Source: Usitatibacter rugosus
Lineage (GTDB): Bacteria; Pseudomonadota; Gammaproteobacteria; Burkholderiales; Usitatibacteraceae
Direction: 5' to 3'
DNA: 64,000 bases
NCBI RefSeq assembly: GCF_013003965.1
Contig: NZ_CP053069.1
Location: 3,193,419 to 3,257,418 of the forward strand
Shown piece after piece: positions 1 to 8,039 of the stretch. The notes below the pieces were generated by a model. It had not been told where the DNA came from. It saw only the letters and a list, made by a program, of their open reading frames with translations, and did no database searches. A program made the translations under genes and the position numbers. Within the stretch, counting starts at the first letter, position 1, and every line of letters begins with the position of its first letter.

Positions 1-71
1 CGCGCGCCACCGACTTCTTCAACATCCCCACGAACCGGGTCGTCGAGCTCGGGACCCACGTCGAGATCTAG
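1..71 (+). CDS. kup: Kup-type potassium transporter, C-terminal end only
   Basis: The first 71 bases read open in frame 3 and end in TAG at 69-71. The last residues read NRVVELGTHVEI, which matches the conserved C-terminus of Kup (TrkD/HAK) low-affinity K+ uptake permeases, from the soluble C-terminal domain. Everything upstream is outside the window, so only the terminal 22 residues are visible and identification rests on this tail. The gene is convergent with the META-domain genes and is followed directly by a 29-bp perfect palindrome that could end its transcript. Confidence 0.6.
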   Translation, partial: RATDFFNIPTNRVVELGTHVEI

Positions 72-120
72 AAATAATTGGGGTCAGACCCCAATTATTT
101 TCGAAAGAGGGTCTGACCCT
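72..120. repeat. GGGTCAG-type intergenic palindrome (copy 1)
   Basis: Bases 72-100 are a perfect palindrome with 14-bp arms around A86 (core GGGGTCAGACCCC flanked by AATAATT). A second smaller palindrome of the same type (AGGGTCTGACCCT) lies at 108-120. The element fills the gap between the convergent kup and META genes, and the TAG stop of the META gene is inside it. Related elements occur near 5.8, 6.85, 25.37 and 46.79 kb. It probably acts as a bidirectional terminator and is REP-like in character. Confidence 0.75.
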
Positions 121-529
121 AATTCCGGTCGAGCTCCAGGCGCTTGCCGTCGGGCGTGGTGAGGATCAGCTTGTTGCCCGAGATGGCCGCGCGAGGCCGC
201 CCCGCGAGGATGGCGAGCATCAGCGCCTCGGCTTCGTTGCCCGCACCCAGGCACGCGCGCTTCGTGGTGGCCGCGGCGACCTCGAGGCGATCCCCGTCAT
301 AGGTATAGCTGCCGGTGAGCATGTTGCAGCCGGTGAAGCCCGTGACGCGCCCCGTGGTGGAGAACTCGAGCCGCGCGGCGGCACCGGGATTGGCGGCGCC
401 GGGGACGGTCCAGCCGGTGCCGGCGAGCGTGACGGGTTCGGGCATCGGAGCAGCGGCGCGAGGCGCTTCCGGCGAGGAGGCGGCGCACGCTGTCACCAGC
501 AGCGCCAACGCCACCGGAACGAGCTTCAC
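119..529 (-). CDS. META domain-containing lipoprotein (second of tandem pair)
   Basis: This is a 136-residue protein read from a GTG at 529-527 whose GTGA overlaps the TGA of the upstream META gene by 4 nt, which suggests translational coupling. A longer in-frame start at 670 would only translate the neighbour out of frame. The N-terminus is a short signal sequence ending in a lipobox-like VTAC near residue 12. The rest is a META/HslJ fold: a GTGW motif, a GCNMLTGSY motif and a Cys near the start of the helix. META proteins are outer-envelope or heat-shock associated (HslJ); the molecular role is unknown. It is a paralogue of its upstream neighbour, and its stop codon lies inside a palindromic repeat. 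Confidence 0.75.
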   Translation of the reverse strand: MKLVPVALALLVTACAASSPEAPRAAAPMPEPVTLAGTGWTVPGAANPGAAARLEFSTTGRVTGFTGCNMLTGSYTYDGDRLEVAAATTKRACLGAGNEAEALMLAILAGRPRAAISGNKLILTTPDGKRLELDRN

Positions 530-954
530 TTCGGAGGTTCCACCGCCAGCAGCTTGAGCGTGCCGCCCGAGCCGCTCATCGTCATGGTGGGGCCGGTGAT
601 GCTGTAGCTGGAGACGAACTGCAGCGTCTCGAGCACGCGCTGCTCGGCGGCCATCGCGGAGGGATCGCACATGCGCTTGCTGGCGCTGATCGCGGTGAAC
701 GCGATGGCGCGCGCACCGACCGCATCCGACAGGTAGCGCGCGTTGATGCGGTTGCAGCCGCCGAAGCCTTCGAGGCGGCCGTCGCCCATGCGGAGGTACG
801 GCTGCTCACCCTGGAGCGGCAGCTCGAGGATCACCTGCCAGCGCGTGCCCACGAAGGGCTTGGGCGGCGGCTCCTTCGACTGCTCCCAGGTCTGGGCCAT
901 GGCGCACGCGCCGAGCACGAGCGCGGAGGCGGCTATCGCGAGGTGGGTTTTCAT
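526..954 (-). CDS. META domain-containing lipoprotein
   Basis: This 142-residue protein has a lipoprotein signal (lipobox LGAC, Cys16) and a single META domain. The domain contains GTRW, the FGGCNRINARY motif and a conserved Cys in KRMCDP, the two cysteines being typical of HslJ-like META domains. It is likely a periplasmic-side outer-membrane lipoprotein. It is translationally coupled to a second META gene downstream (GTGA overlap) and divergent from the SRAP gene across 22 bp. Function beyond envelope or stress association is not known for the family. Confidence 0.8.
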   Translation of the reverse strand: MKTHLAIAASALVLGACAMAQTWEQSKEPPPKPFVGTRWQVILELPLQGEQPYLRMGDGRLEGFGGCNRINARYLSDAVGARAIAFTAISASKRMCDPSAMAAEQRVLETLQFVSSYSITGPTMTMSGSGGTLKLLAVEPPK

Positions 955-976
955 CCGGCTAGATTAACATTGCGCG

Positions 977-1675
977 ATGTGCAGCCGCTATTTCCTCGAC
1001 GCCGACGGCAACATCATCGCCTACACGTTCCAGGTGCCGGTGCACGACCGCGTCAAGAAGCGCTTCAACATCGCGCCGACCCAGGATGCGCCCGTGATCC
1101 GGGCCGCGGAGGCGGGCGTGCGCGAGATGGCGATGCTGCGTTGGGGCCTGGTGCCGTCCTGGGCCAAGGACGTGAAGATCGGCTCGCAGATGATCAACGC
1201 GCGCTCCGAGACGCTCGCCGAGAAGCCGGCGTTCCGCAACGCCTTTCGCCTGCGCCGCTGCATCGTCCCAGCCACGGGATTCTTCGAGTGGACCGGCGAG
1301 GCCGGCCGCAAGCAGGCCTACGCGATCACCATCCCCGAGCGGCCGATCTTCGCCTTCGCCGGGCTGTGGGAATGGTGGAAGCGCGAGGATGGCGAGGGCG
1401 TCGAGACCTTCACCATCGTCACCACGGACGCCAACGAGGCGGTGGGCGCCATCCACGACCGCATGCCCGTGATCCTTCCCGCGGATGCATACGACCGCTG
1501 GCTCTTCGGCACCGCGGAGGATGCGCGCTCGCTGCTGCAGCCCTCGGCGGAGACGATCGCGCTGCGGCGCATTGGTGCGTTGGTCGGCAATTCCAAGAAC
1601 GACGTGCCGGAAGTGCTCGCGGACCCGCCGGCCGAACCGCCTGCGAAAGAGGACCGCAACCGCTCGCTATTCTGA
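977..1675 (+). CDS. SRAP (SOS response-associated peptidase) family protein, YedK/HMCES type
   Basis: The protein has 232 residues and begins MCSRYF, so Cys2 becomes the N-terminal residue after Met removal. SRAP proteins crosslink abasic sites in single-stranded DNA through this Cys2 as a thiazolidine. The family's other active residues are visible: Asn74 (INARSE), Glu104 (ATGFFEW) and His160 (AIHDRMP). Length and full domain coverage are typical of YedK. The gene is convergent with the DnaQ/GIY-YIG fusion, overlapping it by 9 nt, so two DNA-repair genes face each other. No LexA box was recognised upstream. Confidence 0.92.
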   Translation: MCSRYFLDADGNIIAYTFQVPVHDRVKKRFNIAPTQDAPVIRAAEAGVREMAMLRWGLVPSWAKDVKIGSQMINARSETLAEKPAFRNAFRLRRCIVPATGFFEWTGEAGRKQAYAITIPERPIFAFAGLWEWWKREDGEGVETFTIVTTDANEAVGAIHDRMPVILPADAYDRWLFGTAEDARSLLQPSAETIALRRIGALVGNSKNDVPEVLADPPAEPPAKEDRNRSLF

Positions 1676-3097
1676 GAGCACCGGCTGCGGCACGGGCTTC
1701 AGCTTGCCCACGTGTTGCAGCAGGATGCGGTAGACGTCCGGATCGAAGTCGATCTCCACGCGCGACGTCAGCAGCTCCTCCAGCTCGATCTCATCTCGCG
1801 CCGTGCCGACGTGGTGCCAGCGGTCGAACACGTGCGCGGCCTCCAGGCCCGTGAGCGGATCGCGCTCGCGGATGAGGGCCCGGCCTTCGCAGGGCCAGTC
1901 GCGCAGCTTGTAGGGCCCCAGCGCGGTGAGGAGCCGCAGCCCATGCACCTGCGTCGTTTCTTCCCCGATGCAGGCGCCGCGGCACTTGCGCACCTGCCGC
2001 GCGAAGCACGGGCCGCCGCGCTTCTCCCAGCCGAGGCAGCGCCAGCACAGGCCGTGCTCGCCCGCGAGCCCCTCCAGCATCGCGCGCACGTGGGCCTTCG
2101 ACGCGAACGGACCATGAAGCGGCGTGGCACCCGGGCCGCGCGAGGCCCAGTCGATGTCCCTGGCCAGGTGCACCTCGGGCGGCGCGGAGAAGTTGGTGAG
2201 CTCGACGAAGCAGGCGCCGAGCTTCCGTCGCAGCCGGTAGTTGTGCAGCGGCAGCACCGTCTTCACGAGGTCCGCTTCGCGCAGCAGCGCTCCGATCTCG
2301 CCCGCCGTCGATTCGCACTCGATGCGCCGGATCTCGCTCGAGATGCGCAGGTCGTTGGAGTTGCGATAGTCGCCGGAGAAATGAGAACGCACACGGTCGC
2401 GCAGCGAGACGCTCTTGCCGATGTAGATCGGCAGGTCGTTCACGCCGTAGAACTGGTACACGCCCGGACCCTCGGGCAGGTTCTCCAGCGCGTCGTGCGC
2501 GAGCTGCGGCGGCAGGCTGGGGATCTTGAGGATGCGCTTCACCGCCGCGTCGATCTCCTCGGGGCTGCGCGTGCGGTAGAGCAGCTGCACGAAGTGCCAG
2601 AGCACCCGCGCATCGCCGAGCGCGGAATGGCGGCCGGTGCGCGAGGCGGGGTCCCCGGAGAACGCGCTGCCCAGCCCGTGGCGGGCGACGACGGCATCGA
2701 GCCCGTGGCCGATCGCCTCCGGAAAGAGCCGGCGCGACAGGCGCACGGTACAGAGCACCTCCGCGGTGAAGGGCATCTCCACGCGCTTGAACTCGTGCTT
2801 GAGGAAACCGAAGTCGAAGCGCGCGTTGTGCGCGACGAAGAGGCTGCCTTCGAGGCGCTGCATCACGTCGCGCCGCAGCTCCCCGAATGTCGGAGCACTA
2901 CGCACCATGTCGTTGGTGATCCCGGTGAGAGCCTGGATGGCCTCGGGGATCGAGCACTCGGGATTCACGAGCGAGGACCACTCCTCCACGACCTCGCCCT
3001 CGATCACCTGCACGATGCCGATCTCGGTGATGCGCTCCTTCGCCGGCGACGTGCCGGTGGTCTCCACATCCACGAAGGCGACCGACGGGGCCAGCAT
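1667..3097 (-). CDS. DnaQ-type 3'-5' exonuclease fused to GIY-YIG (Cho/UvrC-N-like) nuclease
   Basis: This 476-residue fusion has two nuclease domains. The N-terminal DEDDh exonuclease shows D10/E12 (DVETTG), D95 (HNARFD), H157 and D162 (HSALGDAR). From about residue 208 it carries a GIY-YIG endonuclease domain (GVY at 212-214, YIG at 225-227, then an Arg-rich helix), like Cho or the UvrC N-terminus. A Cys-rich segment (CWRC, CFARQVRKCRGAC) follows. It starts at ATG 3097, which shares its A with the TGA of the LysR gene (TGATG). The open frame runs on to 3430 but lies within lysR. Such fusions are often annotated as DNA polymerase III epsilon; a repair role is more likely. Confidence 0.9.
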   Translation of the reverse strand: MLAPSVAFVDVETTGTSPAKERITEIGIVQVIEGEVVEEWSSLVNPECSIPEAIQALTGITNDMVRSAPTFGELRRDVMQRLEGSLFVAHNARFDFGFLKHEFKRVEMPFTAEVLCTVRLSRRLFPEAIGHGLDAVVARHGLGSAFSGDPASRTGRHSALGDARVLWHFVQLLYRTRSPEEIDAAVKRILKIPSLPPQLAHDALENLPEGPGVYQFYGVNDLPIYIGKSVSLRDRVRSHFSGDYRNSNDLRISSEIRRIECESTAGEIGALLREADLVKTVLPLHNYRLRRKLGACFVELTNFSAPPEVHLARDIDWASRGPGATPLHGPFASKAHVRAMLEGLAGEHGLCWRCLGWEKRGGPCFARQVRKCRGACIGEETTQVHGLRLLTALGPYKLRDWPCEGRALIRERDPLTGLEAAHVFDRWHHVGTARDEIELEELLTSRVEIDFDPDVYRILLQHVGKLKPVPQPVLSE

Positions 3098-4023
3098 CAC
3101 GCGTCCTTCGCCTTCCGGTGCGCTCTCCAGGGCGCGGACGCGAAACGCTCCACGAGGAAATCCACCATCGCCGCGACCTTGGGCGAGCGGTGACGGCCCT
3201 GCGGCCACACGACGTGCAGCGGCAGCGGCTCGACGTGGTGCGCATCCGCAAGGACCTTCACGAGCTTCTTCTCGCGCAGCGGCGCTCCGGCCACGACGTC
3301 CACCAGGCGCACGATCCCCACGCCAAGCTCCGCCATCTGCAGCGCAGATTCCGCGCTGTTGGTCATGGTGTTGCCGTGAACCTCGACCGTTCGCACGGCC
3401 CCCTTCGCATCGTGGAACGGCCAGCGCCACAGCGCGGGGAACCCCGAGAGGCGCACGCAGTTGTGCTGCAGGAGGTCCTCGGGCTTCTTCGGCGTGCCGT
3501 GGCGCTTCAGGTACGCGGGCGAGGCGACGATCACGCGCTCCAGGTCGCAGATCTTGCGCGCGACCAGCGAGGAGTCGGCGAGCGTGCCCGTGCGGATGCC
3601 GATGTCGGAGCCTTCCTCGAGGAGATCCACGACGCGGTCGGTGAAGGCGAGGTCGAGTTCCACTTCCGGATGCCGGCGCAGGAAGTCGGGCAGCGCCGGG
3701 GCCAGCGCATGGAAGCCGAAGGCCGTGCCGACGTTCACGCGCAGCACGCCCCGCGGCCGGGTGCGGAACTGCGCCACTTCCGCTTCCGCCTCGGCGATAT
3801 CGGTGACGATGCGCCGAGCACGGTGAAGGTAGGCCTCGCCTTCGGGCGTGAGCGCGAGCTTGCGCGTCGTGCGGTTCAGCAGCCGGACGCCGAGGCGATC
3901 CTCGAGGCGGGTGACCAGCTTCGAGACCGCGGACGGGGTGAGGCCCAGCTCCCGCGCCGCCTTGGAGAACCCGCCCAGCTCGAGCGCGCGCACGAAGACC
4001 GTCATGTCGGCGGGTGCGCTCAT
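3097..4023 (-). CDS. LysR family transcriptional regulator
   Basis: The protein has 308 residues with an N-terminal winged HTH (residues 5-65, motif ELGLTPSAVSKLVTRLE) and a C-terminal LysR substrate-binding domain (about 90-300). The HTH and the NRTTRKLALTPEG wing are typical of the DsdC/AaeR-like group. Its 3' end overlaps the nuclease fusion by one base. Upstream, 4024-4135 holds a 9-bp inverted repeat that may be its operator. The regulated target is not obvious: the adjacent divergent gene is a putative small ORF. Confidence 0.9.
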   Translation of the reverse strand: MSAPADMTVFVRALELGGFSKAARELGLTPSAVSKLVTRLEDRLGVRLLNRTTRKLALTPEGEAYLHRARRIVTDIAEAEAEVAQFRTRPRGVLRVNVGTAFGFHALAPALPDFLRRHPEVELDLAFTDRVVDLLEEGSDIGIRTGTLADSSLVARKICDLERVIVASPAYLKRHGTPKKPEDLLQHNCVRLSGFPALWRWPFHDAKGAVRTVEVHGNTMTNSAESALQMAELGVGIVRLVDVVAGAPLREKKLVKVLADAHHVEPLPLHVVWPQGRHRSPKVAAMVDFLVERFASAPWRAHRKAKDA

Positions 4024-4053
4024 TTGTGCCTGGATTTCATCAATTCTGTGACC

Positions 4054-4085
4054 TTACCCCGGATTGTATATCGTTCCCGGGGTAA
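4054..4085. promoter_or_regulatory. Inverted repeat, possible LysR operator
   Basis: TTACCCCGG at 4054-4062 is repeated exactly in inverse as CCGGGGTAA at 4077-4085, with a 14-nt AT-rich spacer containing TATAT. It lies 31 bp upstream of the lysR start and about 50 bp ahead of a putative small plus-strand ORF. A divergent LysR promoter/operator is the simplest reading, inferred only from position and symmetry. Confidence 0.35.
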
Positions 4086-4135
4086 TTATGTTGAGAGGAC
4101 AGCCCCCAAAAGGGGCACCCTCCAGGAGCACGGAA

Positions 4136-4288
4136 ATGACATACGAGACCCACAGCAAAGCCAGGAAAGACCGCGCAGCGCTGATCGGAACCTTGATCGG
4201 CTCGGCGCTCGGCAGCGCGATTCAGTTCGTCTCGAAGGCGTGGCGCTCGAGCTCTTCCAAGGGCACGAACTCCAGCGCGCTCTCGTGA
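4136..4288 (+). CDS. Putative 50-residue membrane peptide
   Basis: A short ORF begins with ATG at 4136 preceded by a good AGGAG Shine-Dalgarno 9 nt upstream. It reads a hydrophilic N-terminus followed by a hydrophobic stretch with small residues (ALIGTLIGSALGSAIQFV), then a Ser-rich tail. The last 67 nt overlap the 3' end of the convergent DUF2237 gene. The hydrophobic segment lies wholly in otherwise empty sequence, which supports it, but I recognise no family. It could also be a chance ORF downstream of a 5'-UTR. Confidence 0.3.
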   Translation: MTYETHSKARKDRAALIGTLIGSALGSAIQFVSKAWRSSSSKGTNSSALS

Positions 4289-4587
4289 GTGGCCTCGAGG
4301 ATCACGGGCGGGGCCACCCCCGCCTCGAGCGCCTCGAGCCAGCGCAGCACGCACAGGCACCAGCGGTCGCCGGGCTTCAGGCCCCGGAACCGCGCCTGCG
4401 GTACCGGTGAGGAGAGGTCGTTGCCGCTCTCGCGGCTGAAGTCGAGGAAGGCCTGCGTCATGCGGGCGCAGATCACGTGCGCGCCCCCGTCGTCTTCGCC
4501 CGTGCGGCAGCTGCCGTCGCGGTAGTAGCCGGTGAGCGGGTCGTAGCAGCAGGCGAGCAGCGCGCCGCCGAGAACGTTGCGATCCAT
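4222..4587 (-). CDS. DUF2237 family protein
   Basis: This 121-residue protein covers the whole DUF2237 domain: NVLGG, TGYYRDGSCRTG, HVICARMTQAFL, SRESGNDLS, GLKPGDRWCLCVLRW, and ATHESALE near the C-terminus. The family is widespread in proteobacteria; biochemical function is unknown. The ATG at 4587 is preferred over upstream in-frame codons because those lie in the neighbouring DUF2863 gene. It is divergent from that gene with only 16 bp between starts, containing the small palindrome GGCTA-AAA-TAGCC. Confidence 0.88.
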   Translation of the reverse strand: MDRNVLGGALLACCYDPLTGYYRDGSCRTGEDDGGAHVICARMTQAFLDFSRESGNDLSSPVPQARFRGLKPGDRWCLCVLRWLEALEAGVAPPVILEATHESALEFVPLEELERHAFETN

Positions 4588-4603
4588 TCGGCTAAAATAG
4601 CCC

Positions 4604-5791
4604 ATGCCGCGCACCCGTGCCAAATCCCCGCCCCGATTCACCCGCGACGCCGAGCGCCTGATCGCCCTGTCGCAGGGGCTGAACGCGTCCGGCAGCCTCA
4701 CCGAGGACCGCTACTGGGAGTCCGAGATGTCGGCGCTCACGGCCCGCCTCCTCGGCAACGGGAACGATTCGCCGATCGACGCGGCCCTCGACCATCTTTA
4801 CGTGAGCAACCTCGGCGCCTACGACACGCTGATCGAGCTCGTGGAGAACGAGAGCGAGGCCATGCCCGTGATGAAGGGCGATGCCGCGTGGCAGGCGCTG
4901 CTGATCGCGGTGCCTATGGTCGCCTGGTCGAAGTACTCCATTCCCTCGGGCCCGATCGGCCGCGAGGACAGCGATGCGTTGCGCGCCCAGCTCCAGGGCC
5001 ACGTGCTCGCCGAGGGTGCCGGCTGCGTCGTGGTGCCGTACCTCCAGTCGATCGACCAGCTTCCGCGCCACTTCTCGGAGCTTCGCAAGCTCACCGCGCG
5101 CCTGGCCGACGCGGCCGTGACGGGCGAGGCCCCGCGCATCGACTTCACCCGCCTGCCCGAGACCGCCAACCTGCTCGCCGACACGCGCTTCGTGATCGCC
5201 TGCGCGGTGGCCCCTCGCGGAGCCCCGATCTTCCGCTGGCAGGAAGACGCCTCGGGCCACGCCGGCCGCACGCACAGCCTCGAGCAGTGGATCGCCCAGG
5301 CGCGGCCCACGCTCGCGAAGCTGCTGCCGGGCTGCGTGTTCGAGTGCCTGCTTCCCGACGCGTACTACGTGAACTGCCGCGAGTCGGACCGGCGCGTGCG
5401 TCCGTTCGGCGTGAAGGCCGCGGTCGCCTTCCTCGAGGCGGCGCTCTCCACGAAAGCGAAGGATCTGCGCGCCGTGGTGGCCGGCTTCGGCGACGAGCGC
5501 GTGGACGAATATCGCATCGCCTTCACGCTCCCCGGCGACGAGGACGTGGCCCACGGCGTCGTGTGGCCGCTCTACGGCCGCGAGGACGAGAACACGCGTC
5601 CCGGCCCGCTGGACGAAGTCGTGGCGCAGCTGAACGAGTGCGGCATCACCGAGGTGAAGAAGCTCTCCGGCCTGTTCACGCCCGAATATTGCGAGGACTG
5701 CGGGGCTCCGCTCTTCGCCAATCCCGAGGGCGAGATCGTGCATGCGGAGCTGCCCGAGGAAGCCGACACCCACGCAGCGCACTTCCATTGA
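4604..5791 (+). CDS. DUF2863 family protein
   Basis: This 395-residue cytoplasmic protein matches the DUF2863 family, known mainly from betaproteobacteria and of unknown function. It has a basic N-terminus (PRTRAKSPPRFTRDAERL), a long alpha/beta body and, near the C-terminus, a CEDCGAPLF motif that could be a half zinc site. It is divergent from the DUF2237 gene, so both starts sit almost on top of a shared promoter (TAAAAT). A strong palindromic repeat follows its stop. Confidence 0.82.
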   Translation: MPRTRAKSPPRFTRDAERLIALSQGLNASGSLTEDRYWESEMSALTARLLGNGNDSPIDAALDHLYVSNLGAYDTLIELVENESEAMPVMKGDAAWQALLIAVPMVAWSKYSIPSGPIGREDSDALRAQLQGHVLAEGAGCVVVPYLQSIDQLPRHFSELRKLTARLADAAVTGEAPRIDFTRLPETANLLADTRFVIACAVAPRGAPIFRWQEDASGHAGRTHSLEQWIAQARPTLAKLLPGCVFECLLPDAYYVNCRESDRRVRPFGVKAAVAFLEAALSTKAKDLRAVVAGFGDERVDEYRIAFTLPGDEDVAHGVVWPLYGREDENTRPGPLDEVVAQLNECGITEVKKLSGLFTPEYCEDCGAPLFANPEGEIVHAELPEEADTHAAHFH

Positions 5792-5792
5792 G

Positions 5793-5861
5793 ATGAATAA
5801 AGGGGTCAGACCACTTTATTGCTCGCCTTTGGCAATAAAGTGGTCTGACCCCTTTATTCAT
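5793..5861. repeat. GGGTCAG-type intergenic palindrome (copy 2)
   Basis: Perfect 30-bp inverted repeat arms occupy 5793-5822 and 5832-5861 around a 9-nt loop. Each outer part is AATAAAGGGGTCAGACC and the inner part ACTTTATTGC. It lies between the stop of the DUF2863 gene and the start of the AraC gene, 5 bp before the latter, so it could terminate the former and affect expression of the latter. Confidence 0.8.
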
Positions 5862-5866
5862 TAACC

Positions 5867-6835
5867 GTGGACGCGCTGTCGGAAGTCTTGCGAGCCGTAA
5901 GGCTTGCCGGCGCCGTCATCCTCAACGCGGATCTCGGAGCTCCCTGGGGTCTCACCGTCACCGAGACCACGCCGCTCGCGCGCGGCTTCCTGCACGACGC
6001 CGACAAGCCCGCGATCTTCCACGTGATGCTGCGCGGCGAGTGCTGGATGCAGGTGGACGAGGACGAGCCCATCCGCGTCACCGAAGGCGAAGCCCTGCTC
6101 TTTCCGCACGGCCACGCGCACAAGCTCGAGAGCTTCACGGACGTGACCGTCTCCACGCCGCTCGCTACGCTGCTGACGCCGCCGATCGCCGGCGAGCTGG
6201 TGCCTGCCGTACATGGCGGTGGTGGCGAGCACACGAGGCTTGCGACGGGGCTCGCGTCGTTCGACCGGCGCCTCGCGGATCCGCTCCTGGCCGCGCTGCC
6301 GAACGTCGTCCGCGTGGACCTGCGTGGAACCGCGGCACTGGAGCAACTGGAGGGATCGCTCGCCTTCGAGCTCACGGAAACTGAAGCGCCGCGTCCCGGC
6401 GGGATCGCGAGCCTCGCCCGCATTGCCGAGCTGGTGGTGATCGACGTGATCCGACGCCACATCGAAGCCACGCCGCCGGGCGCAACCGGTTGGCTCGCCG
6501 GCCTCGACGATCGCTACGTGGGTCGAGCGCTGGCGCTGATGCACGGGCGGCCCGGTGACGAATGGACCGTGGAGAAGCTCGCGAAGCTGGTGGGACTCTC
6601 GCGCTCCGCGCTCGCCGAGCACTTCACGCGCATCCTGGGCGACCCGCCCATCACCTACCTCACGCGCTGGCGCCTCTCGCTCGCCGCCCGCGACCTCGCC
6701 AACTCCTCGCGCGAGATCCAGGGCATCGCCAAGGACGCGGGCTACGAATCCGCCGGCGCCTTCGCCCACGCCTTCAAGCGCGCCTTCGGCAAAACTCCCA
6801 CCGCCTGGCGCCGCAAGAACCGGAGACGCAAGTAA
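5867..6835 (+). CDS. Cupin/AraC family transcriptional regulator
   Basis: The protein has 322 residues and starts at GTG 5867. Residues 1-190 form an AraC-type cupin ligand domain (GECWMQVDEDEPIRVTEGEA, LFPHGHAH). Residues 220-320 form the double HTH AraC domain (KLVGLSRSALAEHF, then a second helix pair with AKDAGYESAGAFAHAFKRAFG). It belongs to the cupin_6 AraC group that often controls adjacent oxidoreductase or esterase genes. The only neighbour downstream is a convergent esterase gene. The start codon sits almost directly after a palindromic repeat, leaving very little room for a promoter. Confidence 0.9.
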   Translation: MDALSEVLRAVRLAGAVILNADLGAPWGLTVTETTPLARGFLHDADKPAIFHVMLRGECWMQVDEDEPIRVTEGEALLFPHGHAHKLESFTDVTVSTPLATLLTPPIAGELVPAVHGGGGEHTRLATGLASFDRRLADPLLAALPNVVRVDLRGTAALEQLEGSLAFELTETEAPRPGGIASLARIAELVVIDVIRRHIEATPPGATGWLAGLDDRYVGRALALMHGRPGDEWTVEKLAKLVGLSRSALAEHFTRILGDPPITYLTRWRLSLAARDLANSSREIQGIAKDAGYESAGAFAHAFKRAFGKTPTAWRRKNRRRK

Positions 6836-6899
6836 TTAGGGTCAGCTACTTTTTTCTACCGTCCACACGGAAAGAAAAAAGTAGCTGACCCTAATTACT
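6831..6899. repeat. GGGTCAG-type intergenic palindrome (copy 3)
   Basis: Perfect 27-bp arms (6831-6857 and 6873-6899) flank a 15-nt loop. The outer half is AGTAATTAGGGTCAG, shared with the other copies, whereas the inner half CTACTTTTTTCT is unique to this one. It joins the convergent araC and esterase genes: the AraC stop lies inside the left arm and the esterase stop begins 2 nt beyond the right arm. It is probably a bidirectional terminator. Confidence 0.8.
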
Positions 6900-6900
6900 G

Positions 6901-8010
6901 CTACTTGATGGCCTTGGAGAGGAACGGGAAGGACACGTCGTACCGGTAGTCGATGTCGGAGTGCGTGTCGTCGAACTCCTCGTACGTGTGCGCGATGCGG
7001 GCCGCGGCGAGGCGCTTCGAGAGGATCCGCGAGCCGAACTGGATGTGGTACTGGTCGCGCGAGCCGCAGTCGACGTAGATGCCGCGCAGCGACTTCAGGT
7101 TCCTCTTGTACTTCTCGACCAGGTTGATCGGGTCGTGCTTCTTCCATTCGCGCCAGCGCTCGGGGATCACCTCCCCCGTCTCGAGGTTGAACGGCAAGCG
7201 GAAGCCGTTCGGCGCGCGCGGGTCCGGATCGTACGTGGCGCTCATGCAGAGGTTCATGATCGCGTGGCCCTCGGCCATCGTGACCTTTTCCTTCTTCCAC
7301 ACGGTGTCCAGGAAGCGGCGCACGCGGCCATCGTCGCGGCCCTTCTCCGCGCCCTTCTCCATCTTCCGGACGTCGAACTTGCCGGAAGCCGCGGCCTTGC
7401 GCGGGCGGTACTTCGCGAGCTCGACCAGCGTGTTCGGCCAGTCGTGCCAGTAGACGAAGTCGAAGTAGGCATCGCCGGAGTGATCGGCGATCGCACCCCA
7501 CGTCGATGCGTACTTCATGCCGTGGATGATCGCCCCGTAGCCGCCCGACGATTTGCCGAAGCACGCGCGATGGTCACGCGAAGCCTTGGTGCGGAACTCG
7601 CGATCCACGAACGGGACGATCTCCTTCGTGAGGTAGTCCCCGTAGTTGCCCACGGCCGACGAGTTCACGTATTGGTTGCCTCCCAGGGCGGTGAAGCAAT
7701 CCGGGAAGACGATGATCGCCGGCGCCATCCGCCCCTCGTGGATGAGGCGCGAGGCTCTCTCCGGCACGTTCTCGGTGAAGTTCTTCCACGCGATGTGCGA
7801 GAGGCCCGAGCCCATGAAGCCCACCATGTCGACGATGACGGGGTAGCGCTTGCCGCGGTTGCGCGTGCTGCCTTCGTTGTATCCGGGCGGCAGCCACACG
7901 GCGAGGTTGCGGGTCGAAGGATCGCCGAGCGCGTTGTCGCGCAGGACCTTCGACTCATGCTCGAGGATGACGACGGTGCCCGACTGCCACTGGGGACGCT
8001 TGAGGCCCAT
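6901..8010 (-). CDS. Esterase-D/enterochelin-esterase-like alpha/beta hydrolase
   Basis: This 369-residue alpha/beta hydrolase matches the putative esterase family (PF00756). The nucleophile elbow is GKSSG, with Ser154, and AVWLPPGYNE and VFPDCFTALGG are characteristic. The late GSRDQYHIQFG and EEFDDTHSDIDYRYD stretches should hold the acid and His. ATG 8010 is chosen because a GGGAG Shine-Dalgarno lies just upstream, and the open frame beyond it overlaps ackA. No signal peptide, so probably cytoplasmic. The substrate cannot be told. It runs in the same direction as ackA, 29 bp downstream. Confidence 0.85.
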   Translation of the reverse strand: MGLKRPQWQSGTVVILEHESKVLRDNALGDPSTRNLAVWLPPGYNEGSTRNRGKRYPVIVDMVGFMGSGLSHIAWKNFTENVPERASRLIHEGRMAPAIIVFPDCFTALGGNQYVNSSAVGNYGDYLTKEIVPFVDREFRTKASRDHRACFGKSSGGYGAIIHGMKYASTWGAIADHSGDAYFDFVYWHDWPNTLVELAKYRPRKAAASGKFDVRKMEKGAEKGRDDGRVRRFLDTVWKKEKVTMAEGHAIMNLCMSATYDPDPRAPNGFRLPFNLETGEVIPERWREWKKHDPINLVEKYKRNLKSLRGIYVDCGSRDQYHIQFGSRILSKRLAAARIAHTYEEFDDTHSDIDYRYDVSFPFLSKAIK

Positions 8011-8039
8011 GAGAGCTCCCTGGATGCGAAGGTCCGATT

